A program made the translations under genes and the position numbers. Source: Dryococelus australis (Eukaryota; Arthropoda; Insecta; Phasmatodea; Phasmatidae). From it: a DNA stretch of 64,000 bases. The first letter of the stretch is position 1; each line of letters starts with the position of its first letter. This document shows, piece by piece, positions 24,735 through 35,924 of this stretch. The DNA is taken from assembly GCA_029891345.1 (NCBI GenBank), contig CM057009.1:88087416-88151415 (forward strand), written 5' to 3'. Below the pieces are notes generated by a model, which did no database searches, was not told the origin of the DNA, and worked only from the letters and a program-made list of their open reading frames with translations.

Positions 24735-25595
24735 TTTAGCAAACTACCCATTCATGCTGCTAGTGTATGCGGTACTGTGGTCTGTCCTAATCGCAGGATA
24801 GGTATTTATATTATTTTCCACCACCACCATGTAATAGAACAGCAAGCCTCATCTAATAATTACAGGTAGTAATACATAGATCTGGCTGCGTACCGAACCT
24901 TCCATACATGTACTGAGAGGTGGTCGTTCTCTGGCTTACAGGTGTTCATACTCTGTCTTCATGACCTACCCACACTCGTGTACCGAGCCTGCAATTAGCA
25001 ATGTTCATACACCGACCTACATTTATATATAGGTGGTCATACTCTGTCTTCATGACCTACCTGAACACTCGTGTACTGAGGCTGCACACCGAACCTTCAT
25101 TGCGTGTACTTAGAGGCAGTATCTGTGCACTAATGTACTGAGCCTACGGCCTTACATGTCCATAATTATACACAGAGTCATTCTTTACCCAAGCACCGAG
25201 CCTTAGTAGCCATACTCTCTCCGACCTTCATTGCTCGTATTTAGTCCCCCACCATCACTGAGTGTCCAGCGCCCAAGAGCACAGTAGTAGCATGTTCGGG
25301 CATGACATGCACTCGTGGTTTGTCATGTACTGAGACTGTAATAAACATAATGAAGAACAGTTTACTCTTTCTGTACATAGCGTACATCTGTGCTGTAATG
25401 AATACTCAGCCATCGCTTCTGTTCCGGCGATGTCAGCATCATCCAACATAAAGGTGAGTACATAATTTATTGTATCATATTCAACATTACCATCGCTCAA
25501 ATTATGAAGTAAAAAAGAAACACATTTCGTAACCACATCACACACACATAGTATAGCATTCTATAAGCCTTCTAATTTCCTTACTGATACAGATT
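24735..25595. repeat. Short degenerate repeats and AT-rich spacer
   Basis: From about 24,870 to 25,240 the arm-type words return: GTACCGAACCTTCCATACATGTACT, CTCGTGTACCGAGCCTGCAAT, CATACTCTGTCTTCATGACCTACC. The last occurs twice, near 24,950 and 25,042. This part lies inside the inverted arms, so the short repeat is not limited to them. The rest shows no gene. Confidence 0.55.
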
Positions 25596-25681
25596 GTCAG
25601 GTTGGCCCAGCCGCCTAAAGTGCTTGAGTTAAGCCCTGGTTCCCTGTGTGGGGAGCATAGGTTCGAATCCTAAACGTGACA
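25596..25681 (+). tRNA. tRNA-Leu-like sequence (pseudogene or SINE head)
   Basis: The 86-base stretch starts GTCAGGTTGGCCCAGCC and ends AAACGTGACA. The acceptor halves GTCAGGT and ACGTGAC pair at 6 of 7 positions. A Pol III A-box-like GTTGGCCCAGCCGCC and a perfect B box GGTTCGAATCC are present, and the T stem is TAGG/CCTA. Length and a long variable region fit the class II tRNA-Leu fold. The anticodon stem pairs poorly and the loop lacks the usual T33, so it is probably not a working tRNA. No A-rich tail follows. Confidence 0.5.
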
Positions 25682-25855
25682 AATGTTTTCAGCTTCCTTG
25701 CTGGTGTGTATAGTGTTTCCCATGTTAGATAAGGATTTTATGTGTGCATAAAACGAGAGTATATATGTAGAAGCACGAGTTCTCTGCCCCATTAACAGTT
25801 AGTCTGTCATTCGAGCTCGGGCAGACCTGAGAGGGTATCATTTCAGGTCAGCAGT

Positions 25856-26239
25856 TTGTACCATAGCTACGCCAATAACTTGTCGTGGAACATTGTGAAA
25901 ATGATGGCATGCTGTTCTAGTGGGCAGAAGATTATATCAGCTATTGTGGCATATGAAAAGCTTAACTCACTTGCAGCACTCAACAAAGAAACTGAGCTCG
26001 CATACTGCCTAAAGAATTCCTTCTGGCATATGTTCGACATAAAATATGGTATGTCTACAAACATCAACCTGTATATCTACAACATGACGAAGAAATACGT
26101 GGATGTCTCCCTTGAACGGAGTGTTTGCAAAGATATACTACTGTTATGGACACACCACATTCTAGGGGTTGGTGTAATGCACGTCGGAAGAGTGCTGAAG
26201 GAGCATCCAACACTGATTCCTTCCCTTAGGAACTCATGA
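25856..26239 (+). CDS. Unrecognised ORF of 127 codons
   Basis: The frame is open from Met to stop, with a normal amino-acid mix and segments such as ACCSSGQKIISAIVAYEKLN and SFWHMFDIKYGMSTNINLY. It looks mainly alpha-helical, without a signal peptide or clear membrane segment. I do not recognise it. It lies 170 bases after the tRNA-Leu-like sequence and 230 bases before the first zinc-finger module, on the same strand, so it may belong to the same gene set. A 66-codon minus-strand frame overlaps it. Confidence 0.4.
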   Translation: MYHSYANNLSWNIVKMMACCSSGQKIISAIVAYEKLNSLAALNKETELAYCLKNSFWHMFDIKYGMSTNINLYIYNMTKKYVDVSLERSVCKDILLLWTHHILGVGVMHVGRVLKEHPTLIPSLRNS

Positions 26240-26472
26240 AGAACAGATAAATATGTGTACCTGGAGCAACTGATGAGATCGACATTCTGACTAAGGTTCG
26301 GCTGACTGTCACCATCAAGCTCGCATTTCTGTCCCTGGTAGCCCTTGTTGAAGTGGTAGAGTCGTTCTGGCAGGGTGCACACTCGCAGTTCCTCCTGGAG
26401 GTAGGAGCCGCCCTGGCTCAGTTGCCATCCAGAATTCTAAGCGTGAACAGCAGGCACGTGCTCTTCTTTGAC

Positions 26473-27110
26473 GATGGAGGACAGATGTTTGTGTCGCTAC
26501 GGCAAGGCCTTTTTTAAAAGCAGCAATGCCTGTCGACATGAGACTGGTCGTATTCACAATATGAAGTGTGCTTATGTGTATTGTAATGAGTGTCACTCGC
26601 ATTTACGACGACATGATAGCTTCAAAAGACATATTGAAACATGCAATGAACTCCTTCCTGCACATGTCAGTCGGTATTTGCTGATATTAAAGCAATCTAT
26701 ATTTGGGGGGACACCTGTGCATAAAACCAACAACATCATTAAAGCCAGTGTGTCCAGCTGTGAAATTGACAAGGACTGGATCAGCTCCTATACATTTATG
26801 CAACTACTGTGACAGGAGACTTGCACATGCATACACTGCGAAGTGTCAAATGAAGCAGAAATGTCAGTAGAATCCATATCGCGCAGTATATCGATGTGAT
26901 AAGTGTCAAGGTGTCTTCATTCGTACATATAGTTTAAACATATATTTGGGAAAGTGCAAAGACATTGCTCCTGGTAAGCAACAAACCTGTGACGACCAGG
27001 TGCCTGCCGTATCGAGTAATGGTAGACCAACTTCCGACCTGAACAATTCTTCGGGGAGAAGGAAACAGTGTCGCTATTGTGGTAAGATATAGCACTGCAC
27101 GACGACATGA
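26473..27110 (+). pseudogene. Paired C2H2 zinc-finger modules 1-3, decayed
   Basis: An ORF from 26,473 to 26,812 encodes a first pair: CLCRYGKAFFKSSNACRHE followed by YCNECHSHLRRHDSFKRH. Its stop is followed, in another frame, by a second pair: CNYCDRRLAHAYTAKC and YRCDKCQGVFIRTYSLN (about 26,800-26,960). A third start, CRYCGK, lies near 27,076 and soon breaks down. In each pair the first unit resembles C-x2-C-GKxF-x8-RHE-x4-C and the second C-x2-C-x3-F-x-R-x-D-x-L-K-x-H. Several ligands are missing. These fingers probably bound nucleic acid. Confidence 0.65.
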
Positions 27111-27285
27111 GATATCTACCTGTATGCCAGTGCAGTAAATCATATACACTACCTAACTGAATTTATGTTTATGTAATCTTAACTCCCACTGATGAAATAT
27201 GAAAATATAAATATACAGCATGTGAAATAGATGGAATCGTCACAGTTCTGTTGTTATTCGATGAGTGAACATAGACTCGAGCGAA
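27110..27285. other. Spacer between zinc-finger modules
   Basis: This short AT-rich spacer holds no feature. Confidence 0.5.
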
Positions 27286-27907
27286 GATGGAAAATAGTCC
27301 TGCCAACCATTTGTGCCATTTCTACAAGAAGCAATTTTCAAACATCTACAATACCCACCACCATGAGACTGGTTGTTCTATGAACATGAAGCAATCTACC
27401 TTAACATGTGAACAGTGCAAGTCTCAATTTGGAGACATGACAACTTAAAAAGTCATCTTGCATCATGTGATGGACCCTTTTCCATACCAGCAAGCAAAGT
27501 GGGTCCGCATTGGACACACTCTAACCATCAACATCAGACCGGAACATTGCAGACCATTCTCCACAAACATCAAGAGTATGGACCGCACCTGCCATATTCG
27601 TTCTAGTGCATCATCACCATTGGCAACATCGGTCCCGGGCGTGTACAATTCTCCAAAGACATCCACATATTTATGTTGCTACTGTGGCAAAACTTTTAGT
27701 ACGCATTACAGTGCCCATCAACATGAGAAACCTGGACAATGTTCAAAGAAGTCGAGCTGGGGCCTTTTAACTCGCCAATGTTATAAGTGTGGTCATGAGT
27801 TCACATGTTATCAACCAACAGGAAGTGTTCCAGCCAGAGTGTTATGCAAAATATCGGACTATCAGGTAAAACTATTACAAGAGGCGCGTGACAATCATTT
27901 GAAATAG
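27286..27907 (+). pseudogene. Paired C2H2 zinc-finger modules 4-5, decayed
   Basis: From ATG at 27,286 the frame gives HLCHFYKKQFSNIYNTHHHE and LTCEQCKSQF. A frameshift near 27,430 then moves the rest of the finger (WRHDNLKSHLASC) to the next frame. A linker of about 200 bases follows. The 27,458-27,907 frame next carries YLCCYCGKTFSTHYSAHQHE and RQCYKCGHEFTCYQPTG, and its C-terminal end DYQVKLLQEARDNHLK is helical. The layout (finger pair, then a hydrophilic stretch) is that of modules 1-3, so this is a tandemly duplicated gene. Confidence 0.65.
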
Positions 27908-28027
27908 TGTACATATGAAAAGCCTGCTCGTGGCCCCCCACATACTGCAAGCAAACCAAGTGAAAATGGGTTCATACTCAAATAATCTGTTTTCCATGGT
28001 TTAACGAAGACGTATGTTGCATCAGGA

Positions 28028-28291
28028 ATGGCAAGATATATTTGTACATATCTTAAGCATATGAAGCAGAATATTATAGATCAACTTACAGATGAGATGG
28101 AAAAAGAATGTGCGTTAAAATATAATCTATGGTTTGGAATGTCAATATCCCAAACCAGAAGCACACAAATAATTAATTTAGTGAGAGAGCCTTCAAGACC
28201 TCGAATGCGCCTCTGCATCACATGCATGGCATCGAAGACAGTGTTGAAGCTAGTATACAGAAGATTTGTCAGGAGAAAGAAGAGTATATGA
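28028..28291 (+). CDS. Basic helical ORF of 87 codons
   Basis: The frame contains LKHMKQNIIDQLTDEMEKEC, followed by ALKYNLWFGMSISQTRS and a basic end, VYRRFVRRKKSI. The step from a long amphipathic helix to an 'LKYNLWFGM' strand reminds me of the region that follows the zinc fingers in some arthropod Polinton-like proteins, before a polymerase domain. No polymerase follows here. The resemblance is from memory and weak. It may be the C-terminal rest of the preceding zinc-finger gene. Confidence 0.35.
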   Translation: MARYICTYLKHMKQNIIDQLTDEMEKECALKYNLWFGMSISQTRSTQIINLVREPSRPRMRLCITCMASKTVLKLVYRRFVRRKKSI

Positions 28292-28891
28292 GAAAGGGTT
28301 CCAGTTGGATATTACAAAGAATAGATCATGTACAGTTGAGAACAAATTCACTTAGAACACTTTGTTATTAGGCGCATAACCCACTACAACATGACACTGT
28401 CTTCAACCAGCAGGATGGAGGTATAAAGTACTACAACACCAGAACATCACACATAGTGTGACATCGCTACTACTACTACGTAAGGGATCATCCAGGAGTG
28501 GTCAGCCAGGAGGGATCAGCCTGGAGGTGTCAGCCAGGGAGGGATCAGCACTGTGTACGACCTCCAGCATACTAAAACATATAGTGCAACAACAATTTGG
28601 TAGAAGCAATAATGTAAAGACACCTTTCGCTTGACCCGAGATGGAATACAATGTCAGACTGACACTCAGCATTTGACAGAATGAGTGCAGGACAGTTGTG
28701 TGCTTGAAGTGCAGTCCCACTGGGTAAAGGACTTGCTATGTTTACAACTGGTACAATGTTTAAGTCTTGCTAGTGTAATTTGTGTTAGTAGGTACATATA
28801 AACCCATGCTGCTACTGTGGGAAGAACTTTAGTTTTGTTTCACATGAAGATGGCATAAGCTGATACAAATTCTACCGTAGAGCATGCCTCT
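28292..28891. other. Spacer with a remnant finger
   Basis: A frame near 28,808-28,850 reads CCYCGKNFSFVSHE, half of another first-type finger, and then breaks. At 28,490-28,550 the phrase 'GGTCAGCCAGGAGGGATCAGC' is repeated in variants three times. Nothing else is seen. Confidence 0.5.
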
Positions 28892-29691
28892 ATGGATGTA
28901 CCATCCTTTATGATTGGAAAACGGTGTTGTTCCTGTGGGAAGATTTTCAGCAAGAGCTACCATGCCTGTCGTCATGAGAAAAGCACATGTATAAAAGGAT
29001 CAACATCTAGAATACTAACATGTGATAGGTGTGGTGTGACATTTGGTAGAAGTGATAATCTAAAAAGACCACTGTTATATGTAATGGTACCACACCTTTG
29101 CTTGACACGAGACAGCGCGACAAGTCTAGCTTTCCTGCAGTTTCATCATGTAAACTAACGATAGTCCGATCACCCATAACATTATGTGGGCATGCATGGT
29201 ACATAGAAGGAACTACGAGTATAGCAGAGCACGAACCATACAGATCTTCAGAAGTTTTGAACAACACTCCTGCGCAGCTAACATGTAAAGATAAGAACGA
29301 AGATGCTACCCAGGATGTCAATGTGACCTCCAACTCTGCTGAGAACGACAATGTGATATCCAAGTCTGCTGGTAATGATACAAATTCTACTGATGACGTG
29401 CCAACATCTGCAAAACGAAAGTGTGTTGCTGAGACCTACTTGCAGTTGCAGAAGAAACATGGTACTCCAGTCCAGAGGTCCCTCGCAACTCGGAAGAAGA
29501 ACATAGATGCAGACATGTATTGTAAACCTTCTGCGAAGAGTGGCATGAAGTCTGATTACTCTGAAGACCCCACTGAGCCAGTTGATAGACAACAGTGGTT
29601 GGTTTCGTTGCAGAGAGGTGGTTATCTGTATGTCGTCGAAGATATAAATTCAATTATCGATGAACTCTTGGCTGGAGCATTTATTGAATGA
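28892..29691 (+). pseudogene. Zinc-finger protein gene with one frameshift
   Basis: This is the best preserved module. The ORF from ATG 28,892 has two fingers, CCSCGKIFSKSYHACRHE and LTCDRCGVTFGRSDNLKR. A frameshift in the A-rich stretch near 29,065-29,090 then moves the frame, so the expected final His-x-x-x-Cys is read in the 29,098-29,691 frame. That frame stays open to a stop at 29,691. Its product is hydrophilic with an acidic Asn/Ser-rich linker, a lysine-rich part (SAKRKC, TRKKN) and a C-terminal segment GGYLYVVEDINSIIDELLAG that looks like a folded end. The gene would give about 265 residues. Only one break is obvious, so it may be younger than its neighbours. Confidence 0.65.
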
Positions 29692-29958
29692 TGTGTGTGT
29701 GTGATTTGGGTTCGTAAATGAATAAATATAAATATCAACAATGATTTTTTAAAATTCCAAACACATAAGAAATGTACCTACTGCTGTGTGTTAGCCGGTA
29801 TCTTGCTGCACTCGCTTCCTGATGAATGAAACTTGTTATATATATATGTTATCACCAAAGGTGAAAACATTGGACCACTTTGTATGCAGGGCTGACAATG
29901 CAATAGTAACTTTCGTATCGGCATGTATGATGTCAATTACTAAAAGTATTTCCATACA
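29692..29958. other. 3' flank with AATAAA
   Basis: AATAAA occurs near 29,721, about 30 bases after the stop of the zinc-finger gene, and could serve as its poly(A) signal. A short (TA)n run lies near 29,840. No gene is seen. Confidence 0.4.
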
Positions 29959-30640
29959 TTAACACCATAATGCTTGTAGCGACTCATCAGAGACCCTTAC
30001 CGATGCTAATGGTGTTACAGAGTCTTCGACCATTGATTCCATCTTCATACTGTAGTAGAGTACACACAATCCAGGTGGTACCGCAAGCTTGTAATGTCTC
30101 TTCAGAGACAATTTTACAGATGGTATGTCTTCGACGATTGATTCCATCTTTAGTAGTGTACACAATCGTAGTAGGCATAACAGTCTGCATCCCATCACCA
30201 CCTCTACAACTACCAACACGAGCTTGTTATACAGGTTACCCATTTGGGTAAACACAGCATCGCAGTTATAACAATGGATCAACTTTCATGTCGACTTGTA
30301 TTACAGCTGTTCACTAAAAGTATCTTTTTCTCCCCATTAATACCTCAATGCTTGCAACAATTCTTCAGCTTCATGATGAACGACAAACCTTGTCTTTGCA
30401 CATCTTGTTATAGCTTATCACTATCAGTAAAAACTGCATCGTAGTTATCACAATGGAGCAATATGTATACTGAGCTGAACATGTAATGGCAACTTTCATG
30501 TCGCTGTGCACAGCGACTTGTAATAAAAGTATTTACACAATAGTAACATTGTAACGGTTTTGTCGATGCTGGTGATACAGCTGCTAAGTCTCAACCATTG
30601 TAGCATAGTATGCGATCGTGGTCGCTCTCCATCCTGTAGC
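29959..30640 (-). pseudogene. Minus-strand zinc-finger relics
   Basis: On the minus strand, near 30,280, a frame starts with CYNCDAVFTQMGNL. Near 30,455 a second copy reads CDNYDAVFTDSDKL. These resemble the second finger of a pair with poor ligands. Downstream in the same direction, MESIVEDIPSVKL and MESMVEDSVTPL appear as two tandem starts (near 30,150 and 30,045), matching the MESMVE start of the zinc-finger relic at 15.9 kb. At least two tandem, broken gene copies are therefore present in the orientation opposite to the modules at 26.5-29.7 kb. Confidence 0.55.
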
Positions 30641-31203
30641 AGATAGGTGTATGTAGACGGATTATGTGTCATGCAAGAAGGTCTTCTTTAGGCAGGCTGT
30701 TATTACAGGCGACATTGTACATTACAGCTTTTACTAAAGGTATTTCCACACTGGTTACGTTGATACCGTAATGTTTGTCATGGCTCCATGCTGTTGACGA
30801 TTCTAGTTGTGTTAGTTAGGTGAAAGTAATTATCTGCTTCGCACCACACTCGACATCGACGAAGTGCTTTTATGTGATTATCACTCTATATGATAATGAT
30901 GGTTTGAGTCTTGGGCTGTCACAGACTGACCTGTTTTTTTGCCGATGACTGGCATGCTATAGGTAATTTTTGTTGGTTCTTTGCATGACGTACTCGATAT
31001 TTAACACATACACACATCCATTATGTTTATAACTAATTTTCCTTTCATGCACTATAGCGGTCGACAGAAGAAATGCAGATGGTGAGAGTAAGCAGCTGTA
31101 TGGGGACCAGAGTTCGAGGCTTACACAGGTTATCACTATGGATAAACACACAGATGCGCAATTATCATAGTGGAGTGGCTGAATATACCTTGCTGGCTGC
31201 ATA
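30641..31203. repeat. Duplicate of an arm segment
   Basis: This stretch resembles 34,050-34,480 in direct orientation. Matching words are GGTCTTCTTTAGGCAGGCTG with GACCTTCTTTAGGCTGGCTA, the step GAAGTGCTTT...GATRA, and GGGCTGTCACAG with GGGTTGTCACAG. It lies just inside the right arm and suggests an old duplication of about 3.3 kb spacing. Confidence 0.55.
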
Positions 31204-33152
31204 ACAGATGTGAAGTGTTCATGCCTGCCAGGAACACAAGTCCTTACTCTCTCTAAGTACGTCGTATGAACTGCAGGTACACACATTATTACATGTCTGG
31301 AACAATAAAACACAGGTACTGTAATGAGTCAAGGTATCATTATTTTAACTTGTCCCATTCGTATGCAATAGTCTGGTGTGTGTAAGACCTGTAGTGATAA
31401 GAACAGTTCCCCATGAACATGTCTGGAGTGGTAAAACACAAGTACTGTAATGAGCCAAGTTACATAATAAACTTTTTTACACTGTCCCATTCTTATGAAA
31501 CAGTCTGGTGGTGTTCTGTAGTGATAGGAACAATTTCCCCATTATGTGTGGCTGTGTAATACATGGTTGCTGGACTGAAACAGCCTATAAGTACACACGT
31601 TGAAGGTTGGACCAGGGTCGACAGAGTATGACTGCTTGTAAATACAACAGCTTGATACATGATGTGAGTACATGCATCGAAGGTTCGAACAGGGTGGACA
31701 GACTGTCTGTAATCGCAAATTCTCGGTCGGTACACAAGTGTAGGTACGGTCATGGCTGTCTGAAAAAGTAAAGGCTCAGTACATAATTGCAGGTTGGAGA
31801 CAGTGTATGACTATAATTACAGCATGTTAGTTTGCAACTTCTCGTATATCTTACACCATTAACTTAGTCTTCATTCGAACACTTCCTGCAGTGTGTGCAA
31901 GCAAGGCATATGGTTAGGTCTTGTAGATGATGGCTCTTAGTGGCGTTTGGCAGTGGGGTCCCCTGGCAAACGAGCATCTGCTGGTGAGCATGCAATGTCA
32001 GCATGCATTATCACTTTCAACAGGACCTGTGATATCTTATATTTCAAGGATGGTACACTGTCTCCACAGTTATCAGAGTACATGCCTTAGTTCATTTTCT
32101 ATAGCAATTGTATCAAGTGTGAATTACCACACTCTATGGTAATTGAACCTGCGATATCTTATTTTCAATAGCATATGTAACAAATAAGTACATTTCGACA
32201 AGGGGTTATGATGCAGGTATTGAGTTGCTTCCTCGGTTGGTAATGTATAACGTCTGCAGAAAGGTGCAGTGGTCATTGCTTCCACTGTGTTCACGACGAT
32301 GAGACGTGCTCGCGACCTGCAGGTATTCACTGCTACACCAGTTAAGGTAAAACCTTTGTTCTGTCCCTTATAAAAGCAGAGTACATAAAAAGGGATATAT
32401 TTGTGTGCATGTTTTGCGAGACCTCCTTATTTGTGATGGGAAATTCGTTTTGTAATATGTACATGTACTATTTGCTGCTGTGGTGTTGTCTCTCTTGCAT
32501 GACTAATGGTGCATGTTGTTTTTGTACGTACTTACGGTTCTGGCACTAGGTACCGAATTCCTATCTAAACAAATATTCTCTCGACTGGTCTCTCTCTCTC
32601 TCACTCTCTCAGCTAGTATCATCCTTCGACTTGCCTGTCTTGTCGGTCGACAATGGCCTTATAGATTCTCACGTTACGCGTGCAGCGGTGGGACACTTTC
32701 TGCTCCTAGTGTTGGCTGGTTATGTTTCACTCGGTTTGCAGGGAATATGTTCTGCCTGGACAGTTAAATATTAAGGTCTCGGTACATGAGTGCTGTGGGT
32801 ACAGGCGGGTCCCCAGTGATTGTGGTAGGGTACAGACTAGCTACAAGCCTTGATGGTGGGAATGTAAGTTGGAGAGAGAGAGAGAGAGAGTATGATTGCA
32901 AGTTCAGAGAATGACTGTCTGTAAGTATGCACATTGAAGGTTCGGTACAGGGTATTATTGTCTGTAAATACCAACATTGAAGCTATGGTAAATGAGTGTA
33001 GGTCGGAGTATAACTATAAGTACATGCTGGTATTCAGTATGACTGCTTGGAAGGCTTGGTGCAGGTCGGAGAACAGTCTGTAAGTACACGTTGCGTCATG
33101 AAGTCGGGCTGCCCTGAAGGCTCGGTACACATATGTAGATCGGAGGAAGAGA

Positions 33153-33866
33153 GAGTATGATTATGAGTGCAGTGTATGACTGTCTGTAAGTATGCACATG
33201 GAAGGTTCGATATAGGGTATGATTATCTGTAATTACCAGCATTGAAGCTTCGGTACACGAAGGAGTGTAGGCCGGAGATAAAATTCAATTTATTAAATTC
33301 CGCTCTTAGGTATGACCGCCTGGAGTGCGATGCTGCATTGTCTAAATATAGCATGCACGAGGTATAACTCATGTGTTAAAAGGTTTGCAGAGCTTCAGAA
33401 AAACAAGTGTGAAGTAACTGTAAATGGTCTATATGCCTATATATATATAACTCATGTTATATATATATCATGTTATATACATATATCATATATATCATAT
33501 ATATATATCATGTTATATATATATAACTCATGTTTGAAAGGTTTGCAGAGCTTCAGAAAAACAAGTGTGAAGTAACTGTAAATGGTCTATATGCCTATAT
33601 ATATATCACGCTTGTTTTTCTGAAGCTCTGCAAACCTTTCAACACATGAGTTATACCTCGTGCATGCTATATTTAGACAATGCAGCATCGCACTCCAGGC
33701 GGTCATACCTAAGAGCGGAATTTAATCAATTGAATTTTATCTCCGGTCTACACTCCTTCGTGTACCGAAGCTTCAATGCTGGTAATTACAGATAATCATA
33801 CCCTATATCGAACCTTACATGTGCATACTTACAGACAGTCATACACTGCACTCATAATCATACTCT
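33153..33866. repeat. Near-perfect palindrome of about 260-bp arms
   Basis: 33,153-33,414 and 33,607-33,866 are reverse complements of each other with only a few mismatches. Both contain ATACCTCGTGCATGCTATAT and CTTCGTGTACCGAAGCTTCA. The spacer of about 190 bases is TA-rich and carries a direct copy of the arm's inner end: TTTGCAGAGCTTCAGAAAAA occurs at about 33,382 and 33,542. The left arm has only one copy (about 20,210-20,480). Confidence 0.85.
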
Positions 33867-35924
33867 ATATATATATATATATAAATTTGTGTAGGCTATT
33901 CAAGACAAAGCAATTAACATTGAAAGCTTTCCCATTGGCAAATACAGTCACTTTTTATATTTTTAACTCAGAGTGTTAATTATTTTCACATCAATTAATT
34001 ACTTACACTAGGATTAATGTAAACATATTTTATTTCACATCATGTGCGATGACCTTCTTTAGGCTGGCTATCACTGCAGGCGTTGTTGTGCATTATTAAA
34101 CGTATTACCACATCTGTCAACTTTTGATACCATAATACCTTCCAGGGCTCCTTGCTGTTGGCGATACAGGAGGCATTTACAGATGATATTTTTTCGTCAG
34201 TAGGTGAATGTGTTTACCGCCTAGCTCGACAAAGTGCTTTCATAACTACGCGATGACGGTTCGTATCTCGGGTTGTCACAGTATGGGTGACCTATGAATA
34301 CAAGTATTTCTGATGAACGTACATTGCCTCATGTGCTTGTTACTGGCCATTTTGTTTATAGCTATTTGTTTCCTTTCTTGCACTCTAGTGGGAAAAACTC
34401 GGCTGGGGAGAGCGAGCAACTGTCTGTAGGGACCAAGACTTGTCACAGTTTATCACTGCCGGTAAACACACAACAATGCAGTTTTCATAGTGGAACAGGT
34501 GAGCATGTAATGTAGGACAGAAACTGTCTAAGTGCATACATTGAAGGTTCGGGAAGGGTGGACTGTTTGTAATGGCAAAGGCTTAGTACATGCATTGAAG
34601 GTTCGGACAGGGACGACTGGGTGCAATTATAAAGTCTCAGTCAGTACATGAGCGCAGGTAGGGTCCACAGAGTATGAGTGTCTGTAATTTCAAAGGCTCG
34701 GTACATGAGTTCCGTTCGGAGAAGGAGTATGACTATCATGACCGCTACATGCTCGTCATCATGGCAGTGGGCCGTTGACGAACAATTGACTGCAAGTTTG
34801 TCATTATGCATTAGGACTCTCAAAATGAATCGAACATACAATATATTATTTTTTTTCCAAGGATGGATCGCCATCGTTGTCAGGGTATATGCAATAGTTC
34901 CTTTCAAGTATGTACGTTTTAACATGGGGTAGTTGTGATATACTTTATTGGTCGGCAATATATACTGTACACGGAAAGACAGAGAGATCATTGTGCTCTG
35001 AGCATCCAGTGAGTTCTCATCGCGACATACAGGTCTTCTGCTCTACAAACAGAGTACATACATAGTTTAAATGTGTGTGTGATATTTTATTACTTTCATG
35101 TATAATTCGCTTGCACTAGATTGTTTATAATAATCGATGGCTGAGTATGTGATTTACATTGAAGTCTCGGTACAAGACAACGCCAATTCTAGGCTGGTCC
35201 TCAGTGGTACTCGGGGTATATACTAGCTGCAAGCATTGATGTTTCAGTTGTCCATTGAAGGTTTGATATGGGGTATGATCACTGTAATTACCAGCTGCGG
35301 TACACGAGTATGTAGGTCGCAGTCTGGTCGGCAGTGATGGTTTCGTTTCAGTCGGTTCGTAAGGGTGTCATTTGACCAGAGCAGTGTCGCATTATTTACA
35401 TTGTATGTGTGTGTGTGGCTCATGTCGTTCCATCCTGTCGAATTTGGGTCATTGATGATCCGGTTCGAATGCCTGGTGTTTGCGTATGCCAATAATGGTA
35501 TTTTAGTCTCCTAACTGCACAATGTATGGCCAGTATGGGTGCAGAAGGAACCTCGTCACTCATGTCGTCACCAATGCAAGTTCACCTGTCTAACATGTGT
35601 TTTCACTATTTTATGTGTTAACACGTTTCATGCAATGGTGGAAAAGGCACGGGCTGGTAACCTGAGGGAAGCTAACCCCCGGATTTCAAGCAATTTTTTA
35701 GCATAGAGCCATTAAAGTATTTTTTCTCCCCTCAGGTGTGTCCGGAGGTAATGTATGAATTTGGTGCCAACGATTCAGACCCTTGTGTGCAATGTCTGAC
35801 AGCTTCGATGATGACGAGTCTGGTGAGGGCCATGTTAGTATTTCTCCTACCCACACAGTGCCGAGTCCAAAAGCCTCGCTGGCTAGTGTGCACATGCTTA
35901 TAAGTATATATATGGTAAACATGA

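Noticed and set aside
29278..29592. 104-codon minus-strand ORF opposite the zinc-finger gene
   Set aside because: Shadow of the plus-strand frame, which has clear fingers upstream.
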